The translations under genes and the position numbers were made by a program. A DNA stretch of 64,000 nt from assembly GCA_963761445.1 (NCBI GenBank), contig CAVXHV010000005.1:496001-560000 (forward strand), given 5' to 3'. Below the pieces are notes generated by a model that saw nothing but the letters and a program-made list of their open reading frames with translations, was not told where the DNA came from and ran no database searches. Shown in pieces: positions 26,296 to 35,725 of this stretch. Within the stretch, counting starts at the first letter, position 1; every line of letters starts with the position of its first letter. The stretch is from CAVXHV01 sp963761445 (GTDB lineage Bacteria > Planctomycetota > Planctomycetia > Isosphaerales > Isosphaeraceae).

Positions 26296-27528
26296 TTATC
26301 CGAAGCGTTCCAGATCTTCCCCCTTGGCGACGACGACGATGCCGTCCTCTGTGACCGTGAATCCGCGGCTGAGGTCAGTTTCGCGGTTCCAGCCGATCTC
26401 AAAACCACTCGGAATGCGGACTTCTTTGTCGATGATCGCCCGGCGAATACGTGAGTAGCGTCCAACATCGACGCCATCGAAGAGAATCGCATCCTCGACC
26501 AGTGCGAAACTGTTAACGCGCACACCGGGTGATACGATACTCCGATAGACCTGACCTCCCGAGATAATAGCTCCCTGGCAGACAATCGAGTCAAACGCTG
26601 CCCCTCGGCGGTCTCTTTCGGTATGCACAAACTTGGGAGGTGGAAAGGCGGGCTGATGAGTATGAATTGGCCATTCCTGGTCGTATAGATTCAGCACCGG
26701 GTCGACTTGGATCAGGTCCATGTTAGTCTGAAAATAGGCATCAAGTGTGCCAACATCACGCCAGTATGCTGCTTCCTTGCGATTCTCATCACGGAATGGA
26801 TAAGCAAAGACGCGTGAGCCTCCCGTGATCATTGCGGGGATGATGTCCTGGCCGAAGTCATGACGACTGGCTTCCTTCTTGGCAGCGTCTTGAAAGAGAC
26901 GCTCGTACATAACATCTGTATTGAATATGTATATGCCCATAGATCCGAGTGCCTTATCAGGCTGATCGGGCATTGCCGGAGGATCTCGCGGTTTTTCGAC
27001 AAATCGGGTCACGCGCTGCTCGTTATTGATCATCATCACGCCGAGCTCACGTGCCTGTAGCCGCGGAGTTGGCAAGCAGGCGATTGTCAGGTCCGCTCGA
27101 TTATCCCGGTGGTAGTCGATCATTCGTGCGTAATTCATTTTATAGATGTGGTCGCCAGCTAGAATCATCGTGTCACGTGGTGCAGCTTTTTCGATTGTGT
27201 AAACATTCTGATAAATCGCATCAGCCGTCCCTTGATACCACATTTCGGCAATTCGCTGCTGTGGAGGACTGACTTCAATGTATTCACCAAGTTCACGACA
27301 GAGGAACCTCCATCCTTCGTCGAGATGCCGGTTAAGGCTGGTTGCCTTGTACTGAGTTAGCACGAGGATTTTACGCAGATCCGAGTTGATGCAGTTTGAA
27401 AGCGTGAAATCAATAATGCGGTAAATCCCGCCGAACGGGACAGCAGGCTTGGCACGGTCGCGAGTCAAAGGTTCAAGCCGCGATCCTCGCCCTCCGGCTA
27501 GAACAATCGTTAACACGTCACGATACAC
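26296..27528 (-). CDS. glgC: Glucose-1-phosphate adenylyltransferase
   Basis: 410 residues, full length. It makes ADP-glucose from ATP and glucose 1-phosphate for glycogen synthesis. The N-terminal pyrophosphorylase motif LAGGRGSRLEPLTRDRAKP is intact, followed by GIYRIIDFTLSNCINS, the GTADAIYQN loop, LAGDHIYKMNY, VEKPRDPP and SMGIYIFN. The C-terminus is a left-handed beta-helix (GAIISGGQVYRSIVSPGVRV). The start is GTG at 27528 with GAGG seven bases upstream. It is the last gene of a leftward operon, 20 bases after asnB. Confidence 0.96.
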   Translation of the reverse strand: MYRDVLTIVLAGGRGSRLEPLTRDRAKPAVPFGGIYRIIDFTLSNCINSDLRKILVLTQYKATSLNRHLDEGWRFLCRELGEYIEVSPPQQRIAEMWYQGTADAIYQNVYTIEKAAPRDTMILAGDHIYKMNYARMIDYHRDNRADLTIACLPTPRLQARELGVMMINNEQRVTRFVEKPRDPPAMPDQPDKALGSMGIYIFNTDVMYERLFQDAAKKEASRHDFGQDIIPAMITGGSRVFAYPFRDENRKEAAYWRDVGTLDAYFQTNMDLIQVDPVLNLYDQEWPIHTHQPAFPPPKFVHTERDRRGAAFDSIVCQGAIISGGQVYRSIVSPGVRVNSFALVEDAILFDGVDVGRYSRIRRAIIDKEVRIPSGFEIGWNRETDLSRGFTVTEDGIVVVAKGEDLERFG

Positions 27529-27548
27529 TCGAAAACCTCATTAAGTGC

Positions 27549-29498
27549 TCATGCAAAGCTTGTGATCGGGCAGGAATCCATGTACCGACGGAACCATAGT
27601 TCCAGCATCAGTAATGCCCAGAGTCGATACGAGTGTTCTCTTTCTTGACGGGTATGTTCGGCAACCAAGCGTTCAATTACTGCGGGACGGAGTATTCCGC
27701 GGTTCAGACAGATCGGATCGAGCAGCACCTCCTCGAGCTCGGCTTTGAGTTCGTTCCGGAACCAACGGCCAATCGGTACGCCGAAACCCATCTTGGAACG
27801 AGTTCTGATCGGAGCTGGAAGTAAATCAGCGAACGCTTGCTTCAGAACGACCTTGGACCGCCCTTTCCGGAAGCGGATTTTACGGTCAACCGGCATTGCC
27901 ATAGCTAGCTCAACGACCCGATGGTCGAGGAACGGTCCACGACATTCGAGGCTATGCGCCATACTGGCCAGGTCGACTTTGACTAGAAGATCACCAGGGA
28001 GGTAAGTCACGACGTCAGAGATCATAGCTTGAGTAACCGGGTCGCGTTGAGACGCGAGTGCGAAGGCGGACATCAAGAGCATGGCTGGGTCAGCTTCAGA
28101 TTGGTCGTGCTCGCGAGTTGCCGTTGCAACTAACCAATCCAGATGCTCTTCAGAATAAAGTTCAACGCGATTAGCTTCGTCAAACGTACTCATCCAACCG
28201 AGATAGCGATTTGCAGCCGGTTCGCTGATATGTTCGAAGAGTCGCCGTAGTTTGTGCAGACGGCTCTTTGCGCGGGCAGAGGTAGGTAATACGGGCACGA
28301 TACGACGACCCAGTAAACGTCGCGGGCCGACCGGTAAACGCTGAAAGTACTCTGTCAAACCGAGTGCACGATAGCGGTCGTATCCACCAAAGAGTTCATC
28401 ACCGGCATCACCGGTCAGTGCGACGGTAACTTGTCGGCGAGTCTCGCGAGAAACATACCAAGTAGGCAGTGCAGAACTATCAGCAAATGGCTCGTCAAAT
28501 TGAGAGCAGAGTTCTGGGAGGGTCTGCCAAGCCGTTGCTTCGACGATAAATGATTGATGCTCAGTACCCAGGTGGCGTGCTGCTAATTCAGCATATGCTG
28601 TTTCGTTGAAATCTGGATCGGGAAAGCCGATTGAAAATGTCTTAACTGCGTGGTTGGACGTTTTTTGCATCAAGCCGACGATGATTGTTGAGTCAATGCC
28701 ACCAGAGAGAAAGGCACCTAGCGGCACGTCAGAGATCATTTGCTCGCGGACGGCATCATCGAGCGTCCCTCGCAACTCCTCGACATCTCGCTCAACCGAG
28801 CCCGTGCGTACACGGTTCCAATCAGGTTGCCAGTAGGGCTCAATCGAAAGGGAACCCTCGTGCCAGATAGCAAAGTGTGCTGGTGGAATCTTCGAGATAC
28901 CGCTCAGGATTGTCCTGGGCTGTGGGACGTAACCATATGCAAGATAGTGATCTAGCGCAATCGGATCAAGGCGCCGAGGAACGAGATGTTCTGGTAGAGC
29001 TAGCAATGCCTTCAATTCGCTGCCGAAGAGGAGACGGTTTTCGTCATGGTGATAGACGAGCGGTTTTTGACCGAGCCGATCGCGAGCTAGTATCAATGTA
29101 CGATTGCGCACATCCCAGATCGCCAGGGCGAACATTCCGCGCAACAGCGAGAACATTCGCGTTCCTTCATCTTCGTAGAGATGGACAAGAGTCTCCGTAT
29201 CTCCCGTTGAGCGAAGATGATGGCCTTTCGCTTCTAGCCGATGTCTGAGTGAGGGAAAGTTATAGATCTCACCATTGAAAACTGTCCAAACGCTACCATC
29301 CTCATTGGCGAGAGGCTGATGACCGCCGGATAAGTCAAGAATTGACAGTCGCCGAAATCCGAGTGCAGCGTGATGATCGAAGTACTCGCCTGAATCATCC
29401 GGGCCGCGATGGACGAGCCGAGTCATCATTGCTCTCAGGGCTTCCGGCTGCAGAGCATTGATCGGATCGAGCCAGACTCCGCCGCAGATTCCGCACAT
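27549..29498 (-). CDS. asnB: Asparagine synthase (glutamine-hydrolysing)
   Basis: 649 residues, full length. The N-terminus MCGICGG provides the catalytic Cys2 of the class II glutamine amidotransferase domain, with HRGPDDSGE and FNGEIYN following. The synthetase domain has the PP-loop LSGGIDSTIIVGLM and later GDAGDELFGGYDRY. It converts aspartate and glutamine to asparagine with ATP. In gene clusters with glycosyltransferases, AsnB-type proteins may instead amidate a sugar or peptide, and this one is preceded by a GT4 glycosyltransferase, so either job is possible. The ATG has GGAAGGA upstream. Confidence 0.95.
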   Translation of the reverse strand: MCGICGGVWLDPINALQPEALRAMMTRLVHRGPDDSGEYFDHHAALGFRRLSILDLSGGHQPLANEDGSVWTVFNGEIYNFPSLRHRLEAKGHHLRSTGDTETLVHLYEDEGTRMFSLLRGMFALAIWDVRNRTLILARDRLGQKPLVYHHDENRLLFGSELKALLALPEHLVPRRLDPIALDHYLAYGYVPQPRTILSGISKIPPAHFAIWHEGSLSIEPYWQPDWNRVRTGSVERDVEELRGTLDDAVREQMISDVPLGAFLSGGIDSTIIVGLMQKTSNHAVKTFSIGFPDPDFNETAYAELAARHLGTEHQSFIVEATAWQTLPELCSQFDEPFADSSALPTWYVSRETRRQVTVALTGDAGDELFGGYDRYRALGLTEYFQRLPVGPRRLLGRRIVPVLPTSARAKSRLHKLRRLFEHISEPAANRYLGWMSTFDEANRVELYSEEHLDWLVATATREHDQSEADPAMLLMSAFALASQRDPVTQAMISDVVTYLPGDLLVKVDLASMAHSLECRGPFLDHRVVELAMAMPVDRKIRFRKGRSKVVLKQAFADLLPAPIRTRSKMGFGVPIGRWFRNELKAELEEVLLDPICLNRGILRPAVIERLVAEHTRQEREHSYRLWALLMLELWFRRYMDSCPITSFA

Positions 29499-29573
29499 CC
29501 AACGATTCCTTCCACCGCGAACTTCATCATCTGGCGAGCTGAAACAATGTAACGTGTTAACCAGCGATTGTTG

Positions 29574-30695
29574 TTACGAGCCAGCAACACCTTTCGCTCG
29601 CGCTAATTCTTCGTACAGGTCGGCGAACTGTGCAACCATGGTGTCGACGCGAAATAGTGTTTCTACCCGGGCCCGGCCAGCTTCAGCGAACTGATTGGCC
29701 CTTACAGGATCACGGATAATGTCCCGAATTGCACGTGCCAGGAGAGGTGGATTACCGATAGGGACAAGCAACCCTGTCTGACCATCGATGATGGCCTCGG
29801 TTGTTCCGGGTGCTGCCGTGGCAATAACCGGTTTGCGAAGTCGCATAGCCTCAAGCAGCACATTTGGCAAACCCTCAAATGCGCTGGGCAGGACAACCAG
29901 ATCAGAAGCGGCCATTAGATTCGGTACATCCTCCCGATGGCCCAAGAACTTGACATGGTGGTCGAGATGATAGGCCTGTGATGTTTTCTCAAGCTGGTCG
30001 CGTAGCGGACCATCGCCCACGATTATAGTACGTGCGGTGGGCTCAACGTACTGCAGCAGATCGAGAGCCTTCAACAGATCGCCTACTCTTTTTTGTTCGG
30101 CCAATCGACCTGCAAAGAGGATCAAGGGAGCGTTTGCCTCGAACCCTAAAGCAATGCGAATTCCCGGAGAATCAGGCTGAGCAGGTTCTTCATCTTCCGC
30201 GCCGGAGTAAATCAGAGCGAGCTTTTCCTTGGACACTCCGAGCTGCTCGTAAAACTTAACAACCGCGTGTGAGTTACCGACCAACCGGTCACACCACCTT
30301 GACAAATAGCGATCAACGGACCGATTAGCACGTCCTTTCCAAATGTCAACCGCCATCTCCGTTACAATGACTACGGGAATATGCGCTATCCGCGAGGCCA
30401 CTCGCCCGTATGTATTAGCCGCAAAGATCCAAGTCTGGACGATATCAAACGACCTGGCTTTCAAGAAACGATTGAGATTCAACAGCGCGATTGGATCGAC
30501 TTTGAATCGCTTACCGATTGCCGTAACCGGGATTCCTGCATTGCGCAAATCTAACTCAAGCGGTCCGAGCCGTGTGAGTGCTGCAACTTCGACATTGAAC
30601 CGGTCACGAGGTAGCCGCTTGGCTAAGAGCACCATTTGCTTCTCAGCCCCAGAGCGGTCAAGGGTTGGAATTAACTGGAGGACTTTCAGCACCAT
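29574..30695 (-). CDS. GT4-family glycosyltransferase
   Basis: 373 residues from the ATG at 30695 (MVLKVLQLIPTLDRSGAEKQM). The frame is open further upstream to 30800, but that extension does not resemble the family. This is a GT-B retaining glycosyltransferase: the glycine-rich acceptor loop LDRSGAEKQM at the N-terminus, LILFAGRLAEQKRVGDLLKA at the domain boundary, and the E-x7-E signature in FEGLPNVLLEAMRLRKPV. It likely adds a sugar to a cell-surface glycan or a small molecule. It is the first gene of the operon with asnB (75-base gap) and glgC. Donor and acceptor unknown. Confidence 0.92.
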   Translation of the reverse strand: MVLKVLQLIPTLDRSGAEKQMVLLAKRLPRDRFNVEVAALTRLGPLELDLRNAGIPVTAIGKRFKVDPIALLNLNRFLKARSFDIVQTWIFAANTYGRVASRIAHIPVVIVTEMAVDIWKGRANRSVDRYLSRWCDRLVGNSHAVVKFYEQLGVSKEKLALIYSGAEDEEPAQPDSPGIRIALGFEANAPLILFAGRLAEQKRVGDLLKALDLLQYVEPTARTIIVGDGPLRDQLEKTSQAYHLDHHVKFLGHREDVPNLMAASDLVVLPSAFEGLPNVLLEAMRLRKPVIATAAPGTTEAIIDGQTGLLVPIGNPPLLARAIRDIIRDPVRANQFAEAGRARVETLFRVDTMVAQFADLYEELARAKGVAGS

Positions 30696-31207
30696 GCACA
30701 TCCAGTTGACGAACAAGTTAGATCCAGCACAAGCCTGGCCGTTGCCAATGTGCGCTGCGAGGCTACCTGTTGATATCCAGTCAACAAGCCGTGTAAACAA
30801 TGTCCGTTCAGGAGGAAGTATTGCAAGAGCCAGTAACGGCAGCCTAACTGAGTGATCAAGTCATTCCGAGGTTGACGGCCGGTGTATGCACAACTTTTCT
30901 CTCCGCAGTCAACCAATGTTGTGCGATGTTAAGGTCTTTGGTATCATTTGTTAGAGGCGGGTCCAAACAAGGATAGCTTTTTCAAGATCGGTGTCGGTAG
31001 CTCTGATTTACTCCTAATATATAGTTAGGTTTTCGTTTTATTAATCGATACCGTAGCAGGATCTAACTTTCTGTCAAACTTGAATCGACTCGGTGTTAAA
31101 TCACCTTGTTCTAACCAGTGGCTGGCCGACCAAGAATCATGCTTTGGTTTGTAGCGGGTTTATATTTTGAAATATATCAACCAGGTGATTGAAGCAGGAA
31201 ATCTCGA
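30696..31207. promoter_or_regulatory. Divergent intergenic region upstream of dnaN
   Basis: About 510 bases between the leftward glycosyltransferase operon and rightward dnaN. It is AT-rich around 31010-31040. It contains a perfect seven-base inverted repeat TATATTT-TG-AAATATA at 31161-31176, 32 bases before the dnaN ATG, which may be a regulator site. No TTATCCACA-type DnaA boxes were found, so there is no support for the replication origin here. Confidence 0.45.
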
Positions 31208-32326
31208 ATGAGGGCTTGCTGCGACCGTGAGACGCTGCTCACGGCGTTTGGGATGGTGAGTGGGGTTATCTCAGCCCGAAGCCCTAAACCAATCCTCCAG
31301 AACATCAAGCTAATTGCCAATGACGATAGGTCAGTGCTTATCGGTACTGACCTGGAGGTGGGAATTCGGTACCAGCTACCTGGTATGAAGGTTGATAAGG
31401 CAGGCACCGTGATTCTACCAACAGCGCAAATGAACTCGATTTTGCGAACAGGCACTGATGCCGAAATGAGTATTGAAACTGACGGAGACCGTCTCATTGT
31501 GCAAGGCCTACATTCAGAGTTTACTTTACCGGTTGAAGACGCAAGTCTGTTTCCTGATGTTCCTGATTTTGCTGCTCAAAGTTACCATGTCATAGATGCT
31601 GCAGATCTGAAGAAACTCATCCGGCGAACGATGTTTGCTACAGACGTTGAGAGCACTCGCTATGCACTCGGTGGAGTACTCGTTGAAGTCACGGTTGATT
31701 CAATCGCAATGGTAGGCACTGATGGTCGCCGATTAGCGCGGATGTCTGCTGCAGTTACTGCTGAAAACAATCCGCCTCCACCGGCTGGCTCACCTGTTAT
31801 ACCGGTGAAAGCTCTCAAATTGATCGAACGTAACCTGGTTAATGACGACCAACCAGTGCACCTGAGCCTTCAGGCCGGGTCGGCCGTTCTGATCCGGTCC
31901 GAGCGAGCGGTGATCTACAGCCAGCTAGTTGAAGGAAGGTTTCCGCGTTATCAGGATGTCTTCCCAGCTAACAGCGATACCAAGATTACTCTTGAAGTTG
32001 GGCCATTACGGATGGCCGTTGAGCAGGCCTCAATTGTTACCAGCGACGACAGTCGAGGTGTGGATTTCCAGTTTGCCTCAGGCATGCTTCGGCTCACGAG
32101 CCGATCTGCTGATGTTGGCAGTTCGCACGTGGAGCTACCCATCAACTACGAGGGCAAAACAGTAGAGATTACTTTCGATCCTCGTTATCTTATCGACGCT
32201 CTGAGGACGTTGGACGACACAACTTCTATAACGGCCGAACTGATTGATTCTAAAAATGCCGCAGTTTTCAAGACAAATGATCGATATACGTATGTGGTTA
32301 TGCCTTTGACTCGCGAACCTGGTTAA
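31208..32326 (+). CDS. dnaN: DNA polymerase III beta subunit (sliding clamp)
   Basis: 372 residues, normal length. The ring-shaped clamp holds the replicative polymerase on DNA. Recognisable family segments are VSGVISARSPKPILQNIKL at the N-terminus, FTLPVEDASLFPDVPDF, ALGGVLVE with GTDGRRLARM in the middle domain, EGRFPRYQDVFP, and the C-terminal YVVMPLTR that forms part of the clamp-partner pocket. AGGA lies upstream of the ATG at 31208. It is followed by a DUF721/DciA-like gene and gyrB, the order seen near many origins, but dnaA and recF are absent. Confidence 0.96.
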   Translation: MRACCDRETLLTAFGMVSGVISARSPKPILQNIKLIANDDRSVLIGTDLEVGIRYQLPGMKVDKAGTVILPTAQMNSILRTGTDAEMSIETDGDRLIVQGLHSEFTLPVEDASLFPDVPDFAAQSYHVIDAADLKKLIRRTMFATDVESTRYALGGVLVEVTVDSIAMVGTDGRRLARMSAAVTAENNPPPPAGSPVIPVKALKLIERNLVNDDQPVHLSLQAGSAVLIRSERAVIYSQLVEGRFPRYQDVFPANSDTKITLEVGPLRMAVEQASIVTSDDSRGVDFQFASGMLRLTSRSADVGSSHVELPINYEGKTVEITFDPRYLIDALRTLDDTTSITAELIDSKNAAVFKTNDRYTYVVMPLTREPG

Positions 32327-32570
32327 CACGTTCTATTCGATCTTTTGATGCACGCTCCGATAGCCGGAGGAAGAAAACAAGCTCCAGCGTCGTTGATATT
32401 TCGCTGGAACTCGGAACTCCCATTTCCGACCGCAATCTTCAGAGGTTTGGAACCTTAAACGAGGGTCGGAAAAGAAATCCTTGGTATTCTTAAGATAGCC
32501 AATATTATTATATACTTTTATATTGTTTTTTCGTTCTCCGAGACACTGCTCTTGAGTCGATTGGAGAAGG
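32327..32570 (+). promoter_or_regulatory. AT-rich spacer between dnaN and the DUF721 gene, possible promoter
   Basis: 244 bases. The last 100 are strikingly AT-rich compared with the surroundings (32495-32530). A possible sigma-70-like pair is TTGGTA at 32481-32486 with TATTAT at 32503-32508 (16-base spacer); TATACT at 32511-32516 is another -10 candidate. No DnaA boxes were seen. Confidence 0.3.
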
Positions 32571-32909
32571 ATGTTTAACGTGATCCCTGGTGTCCAGTCC
32601 CTGGCAGATATTCTGGGCGAGTTAATCGTCGCGCGAGGCTACAGTCAGACCCAAGCTCAAAGGGTGTTACAGGATGCTTGGAGGATAGCGGTTGGCGAAC
32701 CACTTTGTTACCAGACACAAGTAGGTGAAGTGCGTCGTGGGGTGCTGAACGTGAGAGTCACACACTCGGCCGTTCTGGAGGAACTAGCGGCATTTCAAAA
32801 AGCCAAGCTAGTTAAAGCTTTGCGATCTAGTGCACCAGGAACAACGATACATGACATCCGGTTCCGGGTTGGTTTGATCGCATTCGATGTCGAGGGCAAG
32901 TCGGCATAA
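32571..32909 (+). CDS. DUF721 / DciA-like protein
   Basis: 112 residues. The fold signature of DUF721 is visible: LADILGELIVARGYSQ, then W-R-I-A-V-G-E-P, and VRRGVLNVRVTHSAVLEELAAFQKAKLVKAL, in which the buried strand and helix pattern matches the DciA N-terminal domain. DciA works as a helicase-operator protein with DnaB in bacteria that lack DnaC/DnaI. Its place between dnaN and gyrB fits that role and is the usual one in many phyla. GGAGAAGG lies immediately before the ATG. A GTG three codons later is an alternative start with better spacing. Confidence 0.85.
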   Translation: MFNVIPGVQSLADILGELIVARGYSQTQAQRVLQDAWRIAVGEPLCYQTQVGEVRRGVLNVRVTHSAVLEELAAFQKAKLVKALRSSAPGTTIHDIRFRVGLIAFDVEGKSA

Positions 32910-32972
32910 GAGTTGTCTTTTTCTAGAATGGTAGAGTGCGTAAGGTTCGGTTTGAAATGAGGTTAGTGTACA

Positions 32973-35630
32973 ATGGTGAATTTGGGCAGAAACGAAGATC
33001 ACCCCGTTGATAGCTCAACCGCTGGATTTTTGGATCTTGAGGCTGTGGAAGAGACGGGAAATGGTCAGAAAACGGAGGCTGACGCAGTCGGTTCAGCAAA
33101 CCTATCTGACTATACGGGTGCAAGTATACGGGTGCTAGAAGGGATCGAGGCAATCCGGTTGCGCCCCGCAATGTATGTGGGTGATACTCATCTCCATGGT
33201 TTGCATCACCTGGTGAACGAAGTTGTCGACAACTCGATCGATGAAGCCATGGCAGGTTTTGGGCGTTCAATCCATCTTGTCATAGATGTAGATGGATCGA
33301 TATCGGTAGCCGATGACGGACGAGGAATTCCAGTCGACATTTATGCTGATAGTGGTAAGAGCGCCCTGGAAGTGGTCATGACGACAGTGCATGCCGGTGG
33401 TAAATTTGACCACCACACGTACAAAGTCTCCGGTGGGCTACATGGCGTAGGGTTGACGGCGGTAAACGCACTTTCGGAATGGTTACAAGCCGAGGTTCGA
33501 CGTGATGGCCATTTGTGGCGCCAGGACTTTGAGAAAGGGAAACCTACGAGTTTGGTATACGTCGTGGCACCGACGAAAACCACGGGAACAAAGATTAGCT
33601 TTCTGCCAGACGCGACGATTTTCCCCGGCTTGTCTTTCGATGCGGACGTGCTAGAAAAGAGACTTCGTGAACTAGCATATCTCAACAAGGGAGTGAAGAT
33701 CCGGTTGACTGATGAGCGCGGTCCGGATCCTCGTGACGTTGAGTTCGTGTCGAGTGTCGGACTAAGTGAGTTTGTCGCTTATCTGAATCGTGCACAGACG
33801 GTTTTACATCCGCCTATCATCTTGGCTGGTCGTGATGACGAACGTGGTGTTGCAGTTGAGGTCGCTTTGCAGTACAACGACTCAATTAGCGAAATGGTTG
33901 TATCGTATTGCAACAATATTAACACGATCGAAGGGGGCACTCACTTAACTGGATTCCGGATAGCTTTGACTCGAACGTTGAACCAGTACGGCAAGTCAGC
34001 GGCCCCGGCAAAGTCGAAGGACTTGACGATCACCGGCGAGGATTTCAAAGAAGGGCTCACGGCGATCATCAGCGTCCATGTGCCAGATCCTCAGTTCGAG
34101 AGCCAAACCAAGATCAAGCTAGCTAATAGTGATGTGGAAGGGATCACGGCAAGGGTTGTCAGCGAGCGGTTGTCCGAATTCCTCGAGAATAACCCTGCTG
34201 TAGGTAAGAAGATTGTAGCCAAGGCACAACTTGCGGCTGAGGCCCGGGAGGCAGCCCGTAAGGCTCGCGAGCTTGTCCGAAACAGAAAGGGGGTCCTTTC
34301 TAGTGGCGGATTACCGGGCAAGCTAATGGATTGTACTACTCGTGATCAAGATTCGAGCGAACTCTTTCTGGTCGAGGGAGACTCGGCTGGCGGGACGGCC
34401 GAAGGAGGCCGAGACCGGGTTTTTCAAGCAATACTTCCATTGCGCGGTAAGATTTTGAATGTGGAACGCGCACGCTTGGACCGTGTTCTGAGTAATGACG
34501 AGGTTCGTAACATCATTACCGCTGTCGGTAGTGGAATTGGTGAGGAAGAAGATCCCGCGAAGCGACGATACGGCAAGATAGTGATGATGAGCGATGCCGA
34601 TGTTGACGGTTCTCATATCCGGACATTGTTAATGACTTTCTTCTACCGGCAAATGCCCAGGCTTGTAGCTGAGGGACACCTTTACGTCGCTCAGCCTCCC
34701 CTCTATATGATCGCAAGCGGCAAAAAGGAACGACGATACCTACATACAGAAGATGAAATGCAAGCAACCTTGATAGAGACTGGTTTGGCTGGAGCGTCGT
34801 TGCGAAAAGCTGATGCGAACGGTCACGGCGATGAAATCGCTGGGGACCACCTCAAGAGTTTATTCGATCTCGTTGTCGGCATTGAACAAGGACTACGAGC
34901 ATTTGGCCGGCGAAACCGTTCTCTTAGCGACTTTCTGGCAATGGCGTATATTCCTAAATCCAGTGACTCTTTAAACCCTGATCCTCGCGATGGCTTGCTT
35001 CCCTTGTTCCTCATTGAACACGACGGAAGGGAAGAGTGGTTTTATAGCGAGAGAGAACGTTTGGAGTATTTTGCGGCACACAATCTACCCGTGTGTTTGG
35101 ACCTTGTTGATACTGAATCTAGTTCCGCGTCGGATTCAGGGAGTACAGGAAGCCCTTCCGTGAAGGATGCTATGGCTGTACCTCCTTCTTCAAATCGTTG
35201 TCATGAGATCGAATTGCATGAAGTCAAGGTGCTCAATAAGCACTTGGTTCGACTGCGTGATGAGTTTGGGCTTCGTGTTGATGTTCTACTTCCCCACGAC
35301 GTCATTGGTGACGACCCTGCCCCCCGCTTCTTTCTCAACCGCGACGGTGAGACCCATCCTCTGTTAGATTTGCGTACTTTGGTATCCACAGTACGAAGGA
35401 TTGGTGAGAAGGGGATCAGGATCACTCGATTCAAAGGATTGGGTGAGATGGATGCAGAACAGCTCTGGGAGACCACGATGAATCCGGCGCGCCGCGCCTT
35501 GTTCCAAGTGCGGCTTGATGACGTTGCTGCCGCCAATGGCCTGTTTGCGACTCTCATGGGTGATGACGTCGAGCCAAGGCGCGACTTCATTGAAAAGCAT
35601 GCACTCGAGGTCAAGAATCTCGACGTCTAA
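32973..35630 (+). CDS. gyrB: DNA gyrase subunit B
   Basis: 885 residues. The GHKL ATPase domain is intact (NEVVDNSIDEAM, DGRGIPVD, GGLHGVGLTAVNALS). The TOPRIM domain has LVEGDSAGGTAEGGRDR and SDADVDGSHIRTLLMTFFYR, with the C-terminal RFKGLGEMDAEQLWETTM. The protein is long: relative to short GyrB forms there is an extra stretch of well over 100 residues between the TOPRIM DADVDG motif and the FKGLGEM motif (about 595-800), including a Ser-rich linker near 715. A roughly 40-residue variable N-terminal tail precedes YTGASIRVLEGIEAIR. It supercoils DNA with GyrA, which is not in the window. The ATG has GAGG nine bases upstream. Confidence 0.97.
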   Translation: MVNLGRNEDHPVDSSTAGFLDLEAVEETGNGQKTEADAVGSANLSDYTGASIRVLEGIEAIRLRPAMYVGDTHLHGLHHLVNEVVDNSIDEAMAGFGRSIHLVIDVDGSISVADDGRGIPVDIYADSGKSALEVVMTTVHAGGKFDHHTYKVSGGLHGVGLTAVNALSEWLQAEVRRDGHLWRQDFEKGKPTSLVYVVAPTKTTGTKISFLPDATIFPGLSFDADVLEKRLRELAYLNKGVKIRLTDERGPDPRDVEFVSSVGLSEFVAYLNRAQTVLHPPIILAGRDDERGVAVEVALQYNDSISEMVVSYCNNINTIEGGTHLTGFRIALTRTLNQYGKSAAPAKSKDLTITGEDFKEGLTAIISVHVPDPQFESQTKIKLANSDVEGITARVVSERLSEFLENNPAVGKKIVAKAQLAAEAREAARKARELVRNRKGVLSSGGLPGKLMDCTTRDQDSSELFLVEGDSAGGTAEGGRDRVFQAILPLRGKILNVERARLDRVLSNDEVRNIITAVGSGIGEEEDPAKRRYGKIVMMSDADVDGSHIRTLLMTFFYRQMPRLVAEGHLYVAQPPLYMIASGKKERRYLHTEDEMQATLIETGLAGASLRKADANGHGDEIAGDHLKSLFDLVVGIEQGLRAFGRRNRSLSDFLAMAYIPKSSDSLNPDPRDGLLPLFLIEHDGREEWFYSERERLEYFAAHNLPVCLDLVDTESSSASDSGSTGSPSVKDAMAVPPSSNRCHEIELHEVKVLNKHLVRLRDEFGLRVDVLLPHDVIGDDPAPRFFLNRDGETHPLLDLRTLVSTVRRIGEKGIRITRFKGLGEMDAEQLWETTMNPARRALFQVRLDDVAAANGLFATLMGDDVEPRRDFIEKHALEVKNLDV

Positions 35631-35725
35631 GCTAATCTCATACTCGTTTTGAGTTTGTAGTATTTAGCTTACATATCGTCACTAACTAAAGTGATTGTAG
35701 AGTTCATCCCAAGCGGGAACAAATA

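Noticed and set aside
30860..32570. Replication origin next to dnaN
   Set aside because: AT-rich patches exist, but no DnaA-box-like nonamers were found and dnaA is absent.
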